A DNA stretch of 64,000 bases. Origin: Ascaphus truei (lineage: Eukaryota; Chordata; Amphibia; Anura; Ascaphidae). Shown here piece by piece: positions 21,966 through 33,887 of the stretch. Position 1 is the stretch's first letter. The number at the start of each line of letters is the position of its first letter. The position numbers and the translations under genes are program-made. The stretch is from the NCBI GenBank assembly GCA_036426205.1, contig CM071568.1, forward strand, positions 228,452,897 through 228,516,896, written 5' to 3'. The notes beneath the pieces were generated by a model, which saw only the letters and a program-made list of their open reading frames with translations, ran no database searches and had not been told where the DNA came from.

Positions 21966-24083
21966 ACACACTGTGCCAGATGCTAAGTGACTTAACTATT
22001 ACATATGTAATTTACTCTTTATAGGTTTTCCTTTTATAAATGGAGTTATTTTATCAATTCCCCCATGTACAGTACACGTCACTTATATTGTGATAGATCT
22101 TAGAATTACTTACATGCTCCACATTTTACAGAAGTAGCCAATGTTATTACACCCATTAACGTGAGCTACGGCACAAAATAACACGTGTTATCATCTTTAA
22201 CATTGCTACTGTTAAACAACGCTCCAGCGTTAACTCAATATATTGCCTTACCAGGAGCAGTAATGTCTATTACTGTACATCTGTAGGCGCATTAATACTA
22301 TTTGTATGCCTATCTATGTTATATGATCATCAGGGTCAATCTGTAGTAGTATGAAATCATTTATATTAGTTAGAATTCAACATTATTTGAAATAGGAAAT
22401 ATTTCTTTAATTTAGCAAGATGTAGTTATCTAATTTACCCTTAAACACATTTTCCTGTAATACAATACACATATTAAACAGTTTTTAGAGAGGATTTTGT
22501 AGCATTATAATTATTATGATTATTATTGTTCAGAAAGAATTAATAAATATTGTGACTTTTATGTTTACAATGTTAATTATCTATGGTTATGTACAGTATT
22601 TCTTACCAAATCAATTTGTTTTTACTATGCTGCATTAACTATATAACGCAGTAGCATTTTTCAGCATATGTGTTTGGATTTAGGTAATTGTATTGATTAT
22701 ATTGTTTTGCTGTACCTTATATTTTAAAAAGTTCTTCAATTATGAACACAAACTCATGGATCAGGCAGATTTAGCTGTTATCTTTGTCCCTTACATTCTC
22801 ATAAAGAGAGTCTGATGCGATCCTACTTTTTGATATTGCCTTTAACATGAAAGAGACAGGGAAGGAAGGGACAATGACATGAAATAGGGATAGTCACAGT
22901 GCAAAGGAGCAACAGGGAAGAACAAAGAAGGCGAGAGACAGGACATAGACTTCAGTTAGTCTTACTGGTTGTACGTATTAGTACACAACTGCTTCTTGTG
23001 GTTCATACATTTTGGGATAATATTTGTTTGACGGTAAAGCAAAGTAATTTTATAGATTCCCAATGGATTCCATTTATTATTTTGTTCCCTATAAAATCTT
23101 GCAACACCCCACTAATCTGTTTTGTATTACAAAGCCTAAGCGTGCAACACCGTAGTTATCTAAGAGAAGGGAATATAAAAGCGGTTGAATGAAACAGTGA
23201 AGTTAATTACTGAGCAATGTCCACAGTTATGGCAAGAAACACAACTGGAAATGTTACTGCATTTGGTTGCTGAATGGGATGAAAGAGGAGACCGTCACTG
23301 CTCGGTTGTGACATCTCAAATGGAACTTTTCCTGTACTCTGTACTACAATAAGTACCACCCACCGTGAAACAAAAGTGCTTCTTTTAGGCTGTATTAAAT
23401 AATCTGTCTATAAAAAGTTGTTTGTCTGCCTCAGCCGAAACGCTTGAATAGAAAAGACATAAAAACTACTATCTGATCCTATTTCTTTCCGGGTTATTTT
23501 GTCACCAACTAGCCTGCAAAACTGAATTAGAAATAAGGATTTAAGAATAAGTATGAATCTATGAAATGGCTTGAAACATATAGCGCAGTATTTACAGTAG
23601 AAGGCAGTCTGCTAGTTAAACTGAGACTGGATATGTACAAAAATGTCATTCAGAATCGTGTACAGGTGTATGGTGGATATCAGCCATTCAGGCACGAAGA
23701 ACATTTAGCAAAAGTGTCAACACTTGAAGGGGAAAACATGCGGCTCCATAATCTCATGCAGTCATTAAAATTGTTCTCAGCCACAATAATTTCTGCAGTG
23801 CGGATATCTCTGCAGTCAGAGAAACGGTGTGCCTAACATAATAGCAGCATTTAAATGTCCCACATCATGCAGGCCAATAGGAAGCTGTGATGTCATCCGG
23901 TGTGGCTTCCAATTGGTGACTGTTACATTAAAACTGAAAAGATATATAACGACGCCCACTACGGAGGTATGTATCTCTGGAAGCCCAATTCAGCTCCAGA
24001 GACCCCTTGTGTTCTGTCTTCAGCTCTGTGATTTTCTCCTGTTTTCTTAGTTACCTTTATCCTAGTTTCGGTCTCCTTTGATA
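21966..24083. other. Mostly unassigned; one MITE at 22128
   Basis: AT-rich. Apart from the element at 22128-22284, nothing recognised. The frame at 23561-23836 (91 codons, TACAGTA inside it near 23591) and a CCAAT/TATATAA-like arrangement at 23910-23950 are not convincing as a gene. Confidence 0.4.
22128..22284. mobile_element. Short MITE family F, copy 1
   Basis: ACAGAAGTAGCCAATGTTAT at the left and ATTACTGTACATCTGT at the right correspond to the ends of the element at 26177-26354. A TAC(A/T)GTA heptamer lies in the right end where the other copy reads GCTGCTACATCTGT. Confidence 0.6.
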
Positions 24084-24240
24084 CTATGTAAAGTTACATA
24101 GTTACATAGTAGATGAGGTTCAAAAAAAGATATATGTCCATCAAGTAAATGTATGCTAATTTTAGACGACAGATCCGTTATCCTACAGTATATTTGTATT
24201 TACAGTATATTGATCCAGAGGAAGGCAAACAAAAATGTAC
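24084..24240 (-). mobile_element. CR1-type LINE 3' tail, minus orientation, with two scars
   Basis: Matches, inverted, the tail at 46525-46843: the TTACATAGTTACATAG octamer-like end, then CCATCAAGT and GATCCAGAGGAAGGCAAAC. An 8-bp terminal repeat and a ...GATGGACGT... tail are CR1-like. TACAGTA at 24184-24190 and 24201-24207 are 5-bp insertions relative to the other copy. Confidence 0.7.
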
Positions 24241-25621
24241 TAAAACTATCAATCAGAGCCTGTTGCTATCAACAACTACCATCCCTTGCCCCATGGGCCT
24301 TTGGTGTGTATCTTCCTCTCTAGCACTTGGTAAAGTCCTGCTCTGTTTGCTTCTTGGTCAGTCTCTCAGTACTTACTTTTCAAAGTGTGCAGCCAGCTAA
24401 TTGGTTTCCCCCAACTGCTCTCCCTGTCACAGTATTGCTTTTTCACCATCTCCTAACTTATGCATCCCCAAAGGCGTTCTATTCATTTCTGTTTGTACTT
24501 GTGAATAAGGTTTATCAGAAATTCAAGGCGAACTCCATTTTGCATGAAGAAGGAGATGAGTTTATCTGCCTGACAAAGCACAATGACCCTAAGGAAGCCT
24601 AGGACACTTTGTTTATGAATGGATGGAGGTTTATATAAGTTCTCAGAGAAATAGTCATATTTAGCTTTTTTTTAAACATGATGTGCCATTTTACAAATGA
24701 GAGACATTTATATTTCATGCCGATTTCCATTAATGTTTAAAACTGTAGATGAAAACTGACAGGACATCTGCCTTTAGTTTCCAAAAATAGCAGGCTGTTG
24801 CAGGCATCTAAGGTAGTTTCTACATAAATACAATGCTTCCACTGCAGCAAGGGATTCTGGGAAAGTGCATTCAAATGAGCACGCAGTGTATTCATGTGTG
24901 TCACGTCATTTTTAACGTGGATCTTTATAAGCCTGCTGTATAACACAGATTTTCAGGCTAGTAAACCTACTCACAAACAGCTGTTTTGACCTTTTTGGTT
25001 TCATCAGTGTGAGGATAGTGTACAAACAAAACAAGAACAAAATGGGTCAATTGTAGTACACTGGTTTTAGCAAGAATAAGCATAGACAAAACGTATTATA
25101 TTATACAAATAAATACATCATTCTTATCACGATGAATACATCATAAAACATATCTCTAATCATATATCATAATGCCCTAATATTATACTGTAACACATAT
25201 CCAATTCAGATAAGTGTGTTTAGAAAGGGAGAATTCCTACTGTATGTCTTTTATAGCAGCAATCCTCCTCAGGAGTCCATATGAGTTTAACTTATATAAT
25301 GTTAGTTTCCACTGAGCATGTCCTGCTCTCTTTACAAAAAAAATATTTTGTTAAAAATCATGATTTTCTACATCTTCAGCTTCTGAAGTTACCATGGTAA
25401 CTTTTCGACTGCACTGGGCTCTGGGGGGAGTTTCATTTTAACTCCCCTGACACTTAATATTTCAAATGCTGATATCTCCTGAATGAAGCATCACATTTGA
25501 AAGATAAAGACAGCTTTGGAAAGGGCAAGCCGATAGAGTAAGTAAACAAAATAAGAAGCAGGAAATGAGGATCATCCCAGATTACTGCTTTCAGTGACTG
25601 ACCACCATTCCTAATAATGAA
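24241..25621. other. Unassigned; 18-bp palindrome
   Basis: A perfect palindrome AAGTTACCATGGTAACTT lies at 25386-25403 and contains the RFX X-box-like core GTTACCATGGTAAC. The short frame near 24327-24602 is unrecognised. TAC(A/T)GTA near 25190 and 25238. Confidence 0.45.
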
Positions 25622-25690
25622 CTTAATAATAATAACTTTATATAGCACTATACTCCCAATGGGACTCAAAGCACTTCACAGTTACAAAAA
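25622..25690 (-). mobile_element. SINE/LINE tail fragment
   Basis: ATAATAATAACTTTATATAG and CCCAATGGGACTCAAAGC match the tail-side sequence of the SINE copy at 46234. Confidence 0.55.
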
Positions 25691-25734
25691 GGGAAAAAGA
25701 AGATAAGTTACGGTATAAAAGAAACCAAACAAAA

Positions 25735-25880
25735 GCAAAGATGCGGTCATGTGACGTCGCGTTGCTATGGCAACGTGATGTCATGATGCCAAGACGCCGG
25801 GAACCACGGTAAGGAGGAGGGAGGGGGGGGCACAGAGAGCAGGACAGCCGGCAGAGGGGCGCAGGGGAAAAAGATTGCGC
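25735..25880. mobile_element. GC-rich fragment related to hAT family B
   Basis: Contains GTTGCTATGGCAAC (25761-25774) flanked by GTGACGTC/GTGATGTCATG, as in the middle of the 8202-8655 element, followed by AAGGAGGAGGGAGGG. Ends not identified. Confidence 0.45.
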
Positions 25881-26176
25881 TCCCCTGCAACTGAGGATGG
25901 GACCGTACAGAAGCTATTAAATGCCGAACAGGTTGGGGTTAATTAATTAAATGCCTGGGTAATCAGGCAGGTCTTGAGAATGTTTTTATAGATCTCCAGA
26001 AATGGATTAAGTCATTATTATATATTATCCTCTTCAGTCAGGGTAGTCTAAAAAATACCAGTATCCATCCAAATATTGTTGCATAAATCCCATTCACACA
26101 AAAGTGCATTACTTTAGAAAGTGTTAATACAGTATATCTTTAATAACAAAGTGCCAACACCAATCAGCATCTTCAA
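25881..26176. other. Unassigned stretch
   Basis: Nothing recognised; one TAC(A/T)GTA near 26130. Confidence 0.45.
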
Positions 26177-26354
26177 ACAGATGTAGCCGGCATTATTGCA
26201 CCCGCCGGTGGGTAATCCCGCCCCCTTTTTTGAGTTAGCCCCACCCCTTTTCATGCACAGCTAATGCATTTACAATGACTGTTGCTCCTGTTGGAGCGTT
26301 GTGTGTGTTCCATTGCAACGTGCCAGCGAGAGCAGTAATGGCTGCTACATCTGT
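26177..26354. mobile_element. Short MITE family F, copy 2
   Basis: Complementary ends ACAGATGTAGCCGGCATTAT and GTAATGGCTGCTACATCTGT. The interior is GC-richer than the flanks. Related to 22128-22284. Target duplication not evident. Confidence 0.7.
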
Positions 26355-26891
26355 AGTTAATTTAATAGAGCTGATGCCTACTAGTGAAATAATTACAGTG
26401 GATAAACTTGTTATGGCATATTACACTCTACAGTGAGAGATCTAACACAAATATCACACGATAATGCTCATTTTCTACCCCTCTTGTTAGCTCTCACAAG
26501 TGAGATGGTAGAGAGTAGCATCAATCAATGGTGAAAATACATTAATATGCTCGATGAAAAGGCAAAATATAAAGAGTAACAACCCAACATACTAAGATAG
26601 TGTCTTATAACAATGTTTCATCTAAGCTGTTTAATGAAATGTATTGCAACAAATCTCTATTTGTAGTTGTCAAAATATACTTCCACTCTGGCATTCAAAA
26701 ACAATGTTGCAGCAAAGTGTTGCTATAATTAATAACAATGCTAAAATATGAGGATGTTGTTGTTTGCTTAGTACTGTAATGACATAATATGCTTCCATCC
26801 CTAATGCACTTTTATTTGAATGGGCTTTGTGCAATAATATTTGGGTGGGTAATGGAATTATGATGTGTAAATGATTTAAAAAACATTATGA
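26355..26891. other. Unassigned AT-rich stretch
   Basis: Nothing recognised; one TAC(A/T)GTA near 26770. Confidence 0.45.
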
Positions 26892-28105
26892 TTCATTTAT
26901 TGTATTGTATTGTATGTCTTTATTTATATAGCGCCATTAATGTACATAGCGCTTCACAGTAGTAATACATGTGGTAATCAAATAAATAACAGATAATATA
27001 AATAACAGATCATGGGAATAAGTGCTTTAGACATAAAAGTAACATTAAGGAAGAGGAGTCCCTGCCCCGTGGAGCTTACAGTCTAATTGGTAGGTAGGGA
27101 GAACGTACAGAAACAGTAGGAGGGACTTCTGGTAAGTGCTTCTGCAGGGGGCCAAGCTTTATGTATCATATGTTCAGAATATCCACAGTGCTATTCATAT
27201 GCTTCTTTAAGCAAGTGTGTCTTAAGGTGGGTCTTAGAGGTGGATAGAGAGGGTGCTAGTCGGGTACTGAGGGGAAGGGCATTCCAGAGGTGTGGGGCAG
27301 TCAGTGAAAAAGGTTTAAGGTGGGAGAGGGCTTTAGATACAAAGGGCGTAGAAAGAAGACATCCTTGAGAAGAATGCAAGAGTCTGGATGGTGCATAACG
27401 AGAAATTAGGGCTGAGATGTAAGGAGGGGCAGAAGAGTGTAAAGCTTTAAAAGTGAGGAGAAGAATGGAGTGTGAGATGCGGGATTTGATTGGAAGCCAG
27501 GAGAGGGATTTCAGGAGGGGAGATGCTGAGACAGATCTAGGAAAGAGTAGAGTGATTCTGGCAGCAACGTTTAGGATAGATTGTAGGGGAGACAGGTGAG
27601 AGGCAGGAAGGCCGGACAGCAGGAGGTTACAGTAATCAAGACGGGAGAGAATGAGGGCCTGAGTCAGAGTTTTAGCAGTCGAGCAACAGAGGAAAGGGCG
27701 CATCTTTGTTATATTGCGGAGGAAAAAGCGACAAGTTTTAGAAATGTTTTGAATGTGAGGGGCAAATGTGAGAGAGGAGTCGAGTGTGACCCCTAGGCAG
27801 CGTGCTTGGGCTACTGGGTAAATGATTGTAGTTCCAACAGTAATGTGGAAGGAGGTAGTAGGGCCAGGTTTGGGAGGAAGGATGAGGAGCTCTGTTTTAG
27901 CCATGTTGAGTTTAAGGCGGCGGAGGGCCATCAAGGATGATATAGCAGAGAGACATTCAGAAACTTTGGTTTGTACAGCAGGTGTAAGGTCGGGTGTTGA
28001 AAAGTATATTTGTGTGTCGTAGAGGTGATATTTAAACCCAAAAGATGTTATTAGGTCACCTAGAGAGAGTGTGTACAGAGAAAAGAGAAGAGGTCCAAAG
28101 AGGTG
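26892..28105 (-). mobile_element. L2-clade LINE, 5'-truncated, RT C-terminus open
   Basis: On the minus strand the frame from about 28105 to 27191 encodes the end of an L2-type reverse transcriptase: HLFGPLLFS, then the catalytic region, [35 protein letters not shown] and [10 protein letters not shown] near the end. About 300 codons remain open without stops, so the copy looks young. The catalytic YADD box is damaged: the sequence reads HLYDTQIY where the family has a YADDTQ box, so two codons including one catalytic aspartate are gone. The 3' tail follows (GCGCTATATAAATAAAGACA, then ACAAT repeats at 26892-26906). Confidence 0.9.
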
Positions 28106-28739
28106 TTTGGAATGATGCCATTATATAATACAAAATGTATAAGGTTTCAGTATGCATTTTTGCTAAACAGTGCCAAAATTAATAACTTTTTCTTCTTCTT
28201 TGGTTTGCACAGAAATGCAACAAAGGGGTTGGAAATAAGGAAAATGAGCAAAGTACATCTGTCTATATTCTGGCTCAGGGCTTTTTAATATGCACATTAA
28301 TTGCCTACAAATTAGTAAACGTTATTGATATTTAAATATATAATTAAAATTAAAAATAGGTACAGCCATCTAATGGGATCAAGCAATTTAAGATAGTTAA
28401 CTGAGGGCACAGAAGATCAACTTCCCCAGCTTCCTGGAATTAACTTAAAGGAAGGGGTGCAGTATTAGGTCAGAAATTAATTAAAATGAAAGTTTAATAA
28501 GAAAGATGATGGGAGAGAATTAGTGGCCACCAATCTTATACTGGAGATAAAATGATCCTGTACTGTGCTGATGATTCTGTATTAATCTTTGGCCACAGCA
28601 ATACTGCACACAACAAAATGATCAAACACACTGTCAGATCTACCAAGCTGTGCAAATAGTTTTGCTCCTGACATTCACTTCAATAGAAGTAGCACAATAA
28701 CAACTTTTTGTGAGTTAGAAAAGCCCCTATCAGTTAAAA
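28106..28739. other. Unassigned AT-rich stretch
   Basis: Nothing recognised. Confidence 0.45.
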
Positions 28740-29130
28740 CAGCGGTGTGCAAACAGGGGGGGGGGCAAGGGGGTGTGGGATTTTCTAAAGGGGACGAGTG
28801 GTTGCAGAGCCCCCACGCTTCTCCCCCAGGCATGTAAATTAAATGCCGGGGGAGGCGCGAGACCGGCGCGAGAGCTCTGCAACTTCACTTACCTGCTTTC
28901 AGCCGGCTCTTCCCTGACATGTCGCCATGACAATACAGTGTCAAATGACGCCGCGGGGTCAAATGGCAACGCATCACATGATGTCGTGACAACATATGAT
29001 GTGTGGAGCCCGAGAGCAGGTAAGGAGGGGGGGCATAGGCAAGGGGGAGTGGGCGCGAACTTGACTGCGCAGGCCAGGCCCCTGCTGGGTAGTGTAGGGG
29101 GTGGGCATAAGGGGGTCAAGTGATCAGGGG
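28740..29130. mobile_element. Possible hAT-like MITE, GC-rich
   Basis: Opens CAGCGGTGTGCAAACAGG with a G-run. The interior has GTCAAATGACGCCGCGGGG and GTCAAATGGCAACGC blocks like family B elements, ending in GGGGGTGGGCATAAGGGG. No clear right terminus or target duplication. Confidence 0.4.
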
Positions 29131-29999
29131 TGGAGTGTTAGGGGGATTGTGTGTAGATGGGGGGATTTTGTCCCTTCCTTCGCCTGCTGCCATTCTCTGT
29201 TGGCATTGGCATGGCAAAAGAGGGTTGGAGTGCATAAGAAAGGTGACGTGGAGGGTGTGGTAATGGCAGAGAGAGAGAGACAAAGGGTGTTCACTGGTAT
29301 AGATTTTAGACAGATACCACCACTATCTGACCTGTCTCAGACTATCCTTCAATCAGTTCCAGTTGGGTTTGGGTGCCTGTTGGGTATAATAATAATCTAA
29401 TATAGTACATAGTATATAATACAGTATATTTTATTTATATTATATTACATTTACTGTAGGTGAGCAGAGAGATACCCCCATATGACCTGTCTCTTCTCTC
29501 TACCAATATGCTGTACCAGTCCATTAGTTCCAATTGGAACGAAATTATTTTTTTCTAAAAGTCTACTTACAGTATTTGCCAATCTACATGAATCACATTA
29601 TTATTGTACATTATTATTTTATCATATTTTATCATCAAATGGTTTGCTAATGGCAGAAATACTTACATAGTAAGCCAAAAACAGGGGTTTCATCAAATTC
29701 ACTCTCCCCGTAATACAGTACCAAAGAAAAATCAAGTAGCTTTGGGCAAAACCAGAACCAAAACATGCAAATGTTTTAGAACCAAACCAAAACAGTGTGT
29801 CAAATGCACATCGGTAGCTAATACAAATTGGTATACTAGCATGCCTTTTGTAGATTTACAACTATGCACACTGCAACCCAGACAGATCCTGTACAAGTAT
29901 TGTACAACAAACATAGAAAACCAAAATCGAAAATGTTAGTAACAACATAAATAACAAGATTTTTAATATTAATAAAGAACGTTCTCACCCCGGCACAAA
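29131..29999. other. Unassigned; includes an AACCAAAA-type repeat
   Basis: About 29735-29800 carries AAAACCAGAACCAAAAC, related to the repeats at 20515 and 49125. Four TAC(A/T)GTA heptamers between 29425 and 29725. No gene recognised. Confidence 0.45.
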
Positions 30000-32060
30000 A
30001 ATCAGTTACCTCGAAGTGTTTAACCTTTGCACTTGCAATAGGTCTCAATAATTTTAATCTTTTTATAGAATGTAAATACATTTTTGAGAAAACTGACAAT
30101 AAAGAGATTTTTTAAACAAAGGAGTTGATTGGTTAAAGAATTTAATAAAAAGGAAATTTCCCTCAAGAAATTAGAAATGGATACCAAGATACATGTTTAA
30201 ATGTTAGATCTAACTTTTATCCAAATCACAAAAGGAGACATCGCATAAAAGTCTTTTGCAAGAAAATAATTAAAGATTTTAAGAAGCTAGATGAAAAAGG
30301 CACAAAGTGCAGAAATAATTTATCAAAACAGGAGAGAGAAGCATTGGAAAACTTAATGGAACTTGAGGACATCATTATAAACCCAGCCGATAAAGGGGTA
30401 GAGGTGGTGACCATGGACAGAGAGTTTTATGTGAAAGAGGCAGAGAGAATTTTGGGAGGCAGAGACACATATGTTGAGTTGGATAAAGATCCTACCAAAG
30501 GATTTATGGAAGATTTGAATATCTTATTATTGAAGGGCAAGACTCAGGGTATTCTAGAAGGTGAATATACAGTAGATATTTATAGAAGGATAAACCGAAA
30601 AGGCCTGTTTTGTTTCTTGCCGAAAATATATAAGCCACGGGGAGACCGATTATCTCTGGAAATATATGATGGGGTAAGATCGCATCTTAGAGATACTGTA
30701 CCACATATGTTCTTTCAACCTTAGAGAAAGTTGAATGGAAGGAAGACTTTATAATGGCTACAGGTGATGTCACTTCACTGTACACGTTGATTAATCATAT
30801 GAATGCAATAGATACTATTAGGTTAGCCCTTTTGGGAGATCCAGAGAAACGAAATCTCAAGCTTTTTAAAAAAAAAATTATTTGAAGCTATTGATTTTAT
30901 TTTAAAACATGGCTTTTTCATGGAAGTTTTATTTTTCTCTAGCTGTGTGGTTCTGCTATGGGGACCAGGTTCACAATGACCTATGATAATTTATTTATAG
31001 GGATGTGGGAAGAGGACAACATTTGGTCCAATAAACCATTCGGTGCGAACCTGGTCCCCAGCTTACATTCATAGATGAAGTGTTTTTATTTGGAAGGGCG
31101 ATTCTGAACACCTCCAAAAATGTATTGAATATTTGAATTGTAATAATTTAAATTTAAGATTCAAGGTTCACTTTGAAATTAAGTAATCACTCTATTGAAT
31201 TCTTGGATTTACAGATCTAAATAGAAGTGAGACTTCTGAAAACCAAGACATATTTTAAACCTGTAGGTTTCCAATATTCCTTTTGGTCAGCAAAGGAAAA
31301 TAAAGATGAACTGTACAGATGAACAGGTCTATTACCAATAGTCTAAGAGATTATGAAAAAATAGCTATAACAAGCCCTAGTACATAGGAATCTGGTTAAT
31401 CCAAATAGGAATACAGGAAAGGTAATTAAAACCCATTAATAATTTTAAAACTGCATTCATTATGCAATACAATAGAGAGGCAACAAGAATTAGGAATGTT
31501 ATTTAGAGACACTGGCACATTCTACAGAGTGATCCGGTGCTGGGAGGTAACATTCCTGATCATCCAAATGTAATCTTCAGTAAAGCCCTGAATCTTAAGA
31601 ACAAGTTGACATTGAGTACTTTTAAAAGTTTAAAAACTAAAAGCAATAGTTCGTTAAATCAACGACATGCAAAGTATGCACTTTTTGCAAAAGAAAAGAA
31701 GTATTTTGTTTACAAAATGACAGGGGTATGTTTCCAAAGTGAAGATTACAGTTCATGAACTGCAGAATGGACTATGTAGTCTATTAATTGGAATGCCCCA
31801 TGTGCGTTACAATATGTCGGGAGGACCTCACGCCCCTTGAGAGTGCCAATTCTAGGACATATGGGAAATATGAAAATAAAGATCCACGCACATACTGTAG
31901 TGTATCAATACATTTCTGCATTCACCATCAGTCAAACTTACAGCGTATTCCTTTCAGAGGTACTGTATACAACATGTGGCCCCAAACTGGAAAGGGGGAG
32001 ATAGATTATCGGTCGATGGTTGCAGTGGGTCTAAATGTCAACATCGACATACAGTAGGGG
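30000..32060 (+). mobile_element. Penelope-like retroelement: RT plus GIY-YIG remnant
   Basis: Conserved PLE blocks occur in order: IINPADKGVEVV (about 30370), the LPKIYKPRGDR block (30618), GDVTSLYT (RT motif A, about 30765), SAMGTRF (about 30951), IDEVFLF (catalytic YIDD site, second Asp replaced by Glu, 31071-31085), SIEFLDLQI (about 31190), the NVIFSKALNLKNKL block (31570) and a GIY-YIG endonuclease start, ALQYVGRTSRPL (about 31808). C-terminal GLNVNIDI closes it at 32050. A complete PLE copies RNA with its RT and cuts the target with the GIY-YIG nuclease. This copy is dead: stops, several frameshifts, and four or five TAC(A/T)GTA insertions, three of which explain frameshifts exactly. 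A 13-bp inverted duplication (30960-30972 and 31047-31059) sits beside the catalytic box. Confidence 0.9.
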
Positions 32061-32147
32061 CATTTTTATATTACTAAGTACCTCAAATAACTGTCTGTCT
32101 GCTCCATGGGTTCCATTGTGATTAAATAAAAGAATCTTTATTGTATG

Positions 32148-33778
32148 TGTAGCCAGGTCTCCCCAGCGCTACCGCACCCCCCTCACCTGACTGCCGATCG
32201 CGGGGGCCGCCGCGTCCAATGGCGGCTCCGTTCGGCAGTGGCAGGGGAGAGGGCGGTCAGGTCCCGGCTCGGGGGTTGCCGGGGACGCGTGCGGCCGGTT
32301 GCCAAGGCCGCACGCGCATCTCAGGGCTCCCGGCGCTCCCGGAGCCGGGCGGATAGGGCGCCGCCATTACGGAGAGACTCGCGCATGCGCAGTGATCGCG
32401 CGAGGGCAGGAGAGGTCCAGTTAGCTCGCGCATGCGCAGGGGGAACCCTAGCGCCAGGGAGCAGTTGCGTGAGGGCAGGGAAAGCGCAGGAGAGTCGCGC
32501 GAGAGTAGGGGAAGTTAGTGAGAGGTTGCGGTGGCCATTACAGGTTTGTGTAGGCAGAGGGAATGCACGCACGCGGCCCCAATGTTATTGTAAGTGCCCT
32601 GGGACTACAATTCCCATGAGGCATAGCGAGGCAGGCACCAGGTGCCTGATAGGAGCCAATAGGGCTGTAGGACTGCCCTGGAGGAAAGAGATACATTTCC
32701 CGGGCTTTGGTGAGTCAGTTGGAGCAGCGGAGCAGAAGGGGAAGGAAGGATGCAGGGAGTGAGTGCAACTCCTGCATCCAGATAGGTACCCTCACCCTCC
32801 AGGTAGGCCCCAACTCCCCACCAGGTTAGTGGGTAACTGATAAGGGACGGCCCCAGTTAGGGACTCTGCCCTTAGTGTGATTGCTGTCTTGTCAGAGTCA
32901 CAGCTATTAGTGCTGTGAGGTCTGACAGGCAGGCACTGTGTTTGTGCAGCACGGTTGCTGCACGGACCAAGTAAATGGCTGTGCGTAGTGCAAGTAGCTA
33001 GTTATAGGGAGGATTAGGGACTAGGGTAGAGGTACACCCCAGGGCCCAGTTAGTCCCCTATGACACCAGAGGAAGCTGTATGGTATAGGGTTGGCCTTAG
33101 GACAAGGAATCCTTCACCATAGTTAGAGCAGCAAGAGGGTTGCTGTCTGATCGCGTGTTCAGAGACTGTGTTAAAGAAGCACTCCGGCTGGAGATTCCTT
33201 TCCTGTGGATGCAGAGGTGTACCCACTCCTGCAGAGAGCAGTGCAGCACGCCGTGGGATCACTGTGCAGTGTTGCAGAGCTCCAAGGATTTTCCTGACCA
33301 GGACTGGTCAGGGAGGTATTATATATATTAAGTGCACCACCGGGCCCCAACACAGGGAAGCGCTATCCCTCACACTCACACTGGTCTTTATTGCTATGGA
33401 CACTCAAGAGACTGAGGGGAATGTGATGATGGACATGTGGGTGGGGGATGGTACACAGTTGTATTGATGCACTGTTATTGATATAGTGTTTTGAAGTAAG
33501 GTGTTGTCATTGTTCATTCAGTAAACCTGTTATCCATAATACTGTGTATGTGGTTTCTGAGTGGGTTCCTATGTTAGGGTCATTCTACACGTCCATAGAA
33601 TCCTACATAGGTGGAGGCGCTGAACGAAGATCCGTTCCAGAGGATTCACCCCAGGCTCTCATTAGCGGAGGCTCAGACTGCCTGTGAGCCTGCAGGTATA
33701 CGCACCACACCGGTAACAATACATGTTCTACTCACCCACACTACATATGAGATTGGGTGGGGTGGAATACCCGTTACA
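32148..33778 (+). mobile_element. Solo-LTR-like element, TATG direct repeats
   Basis: Begins TGTAGCCAGG and ends CCCGTTACA, flanked by TATG on both sides (32144-32147 and 33779-33782), which fits an LTR with a 4-bp target duplication (Ty3/gypsy-type). The left third is strongly CpG-rich (GCGCATGCGCAG twice), followed by GACTACAATTCCCATGAGGC, a TATA-like stretch at 33320 and CAGTAAACCTG. TGGAGGCGCTGA at 33612-33623 recurs in the element at 37035. The 205-codon frame inside is a CpG artefact. No gag or pol is present. No TAC(A/T)GTA scars. Confidence 0.55.
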
Positions 33779-33887
33779 TATGTTTTCTAATGCAAATCTT
33801 TTTCTTTCTTTTATTCATTTTTAGATGGGTGCCATAAAATATTAATGAATAATAGTTAGATCATTTAGTATATGTTTAGGATTTTTG

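Noticed and set aside
27622..27640. TTACTGTAA in the L2 ORF as a Tc1 scar
   Set aside because: It encodes the conserved DYCN residues of L2 reverse transcriptase, so it is native sequence and not counted as evidence.
32145..32762. 205-codon Arg/Ala-rich open frame
   Set aside because: Lies in the CpG-rich part of an LTR-like element where stops are scarce; no recognisable protein.
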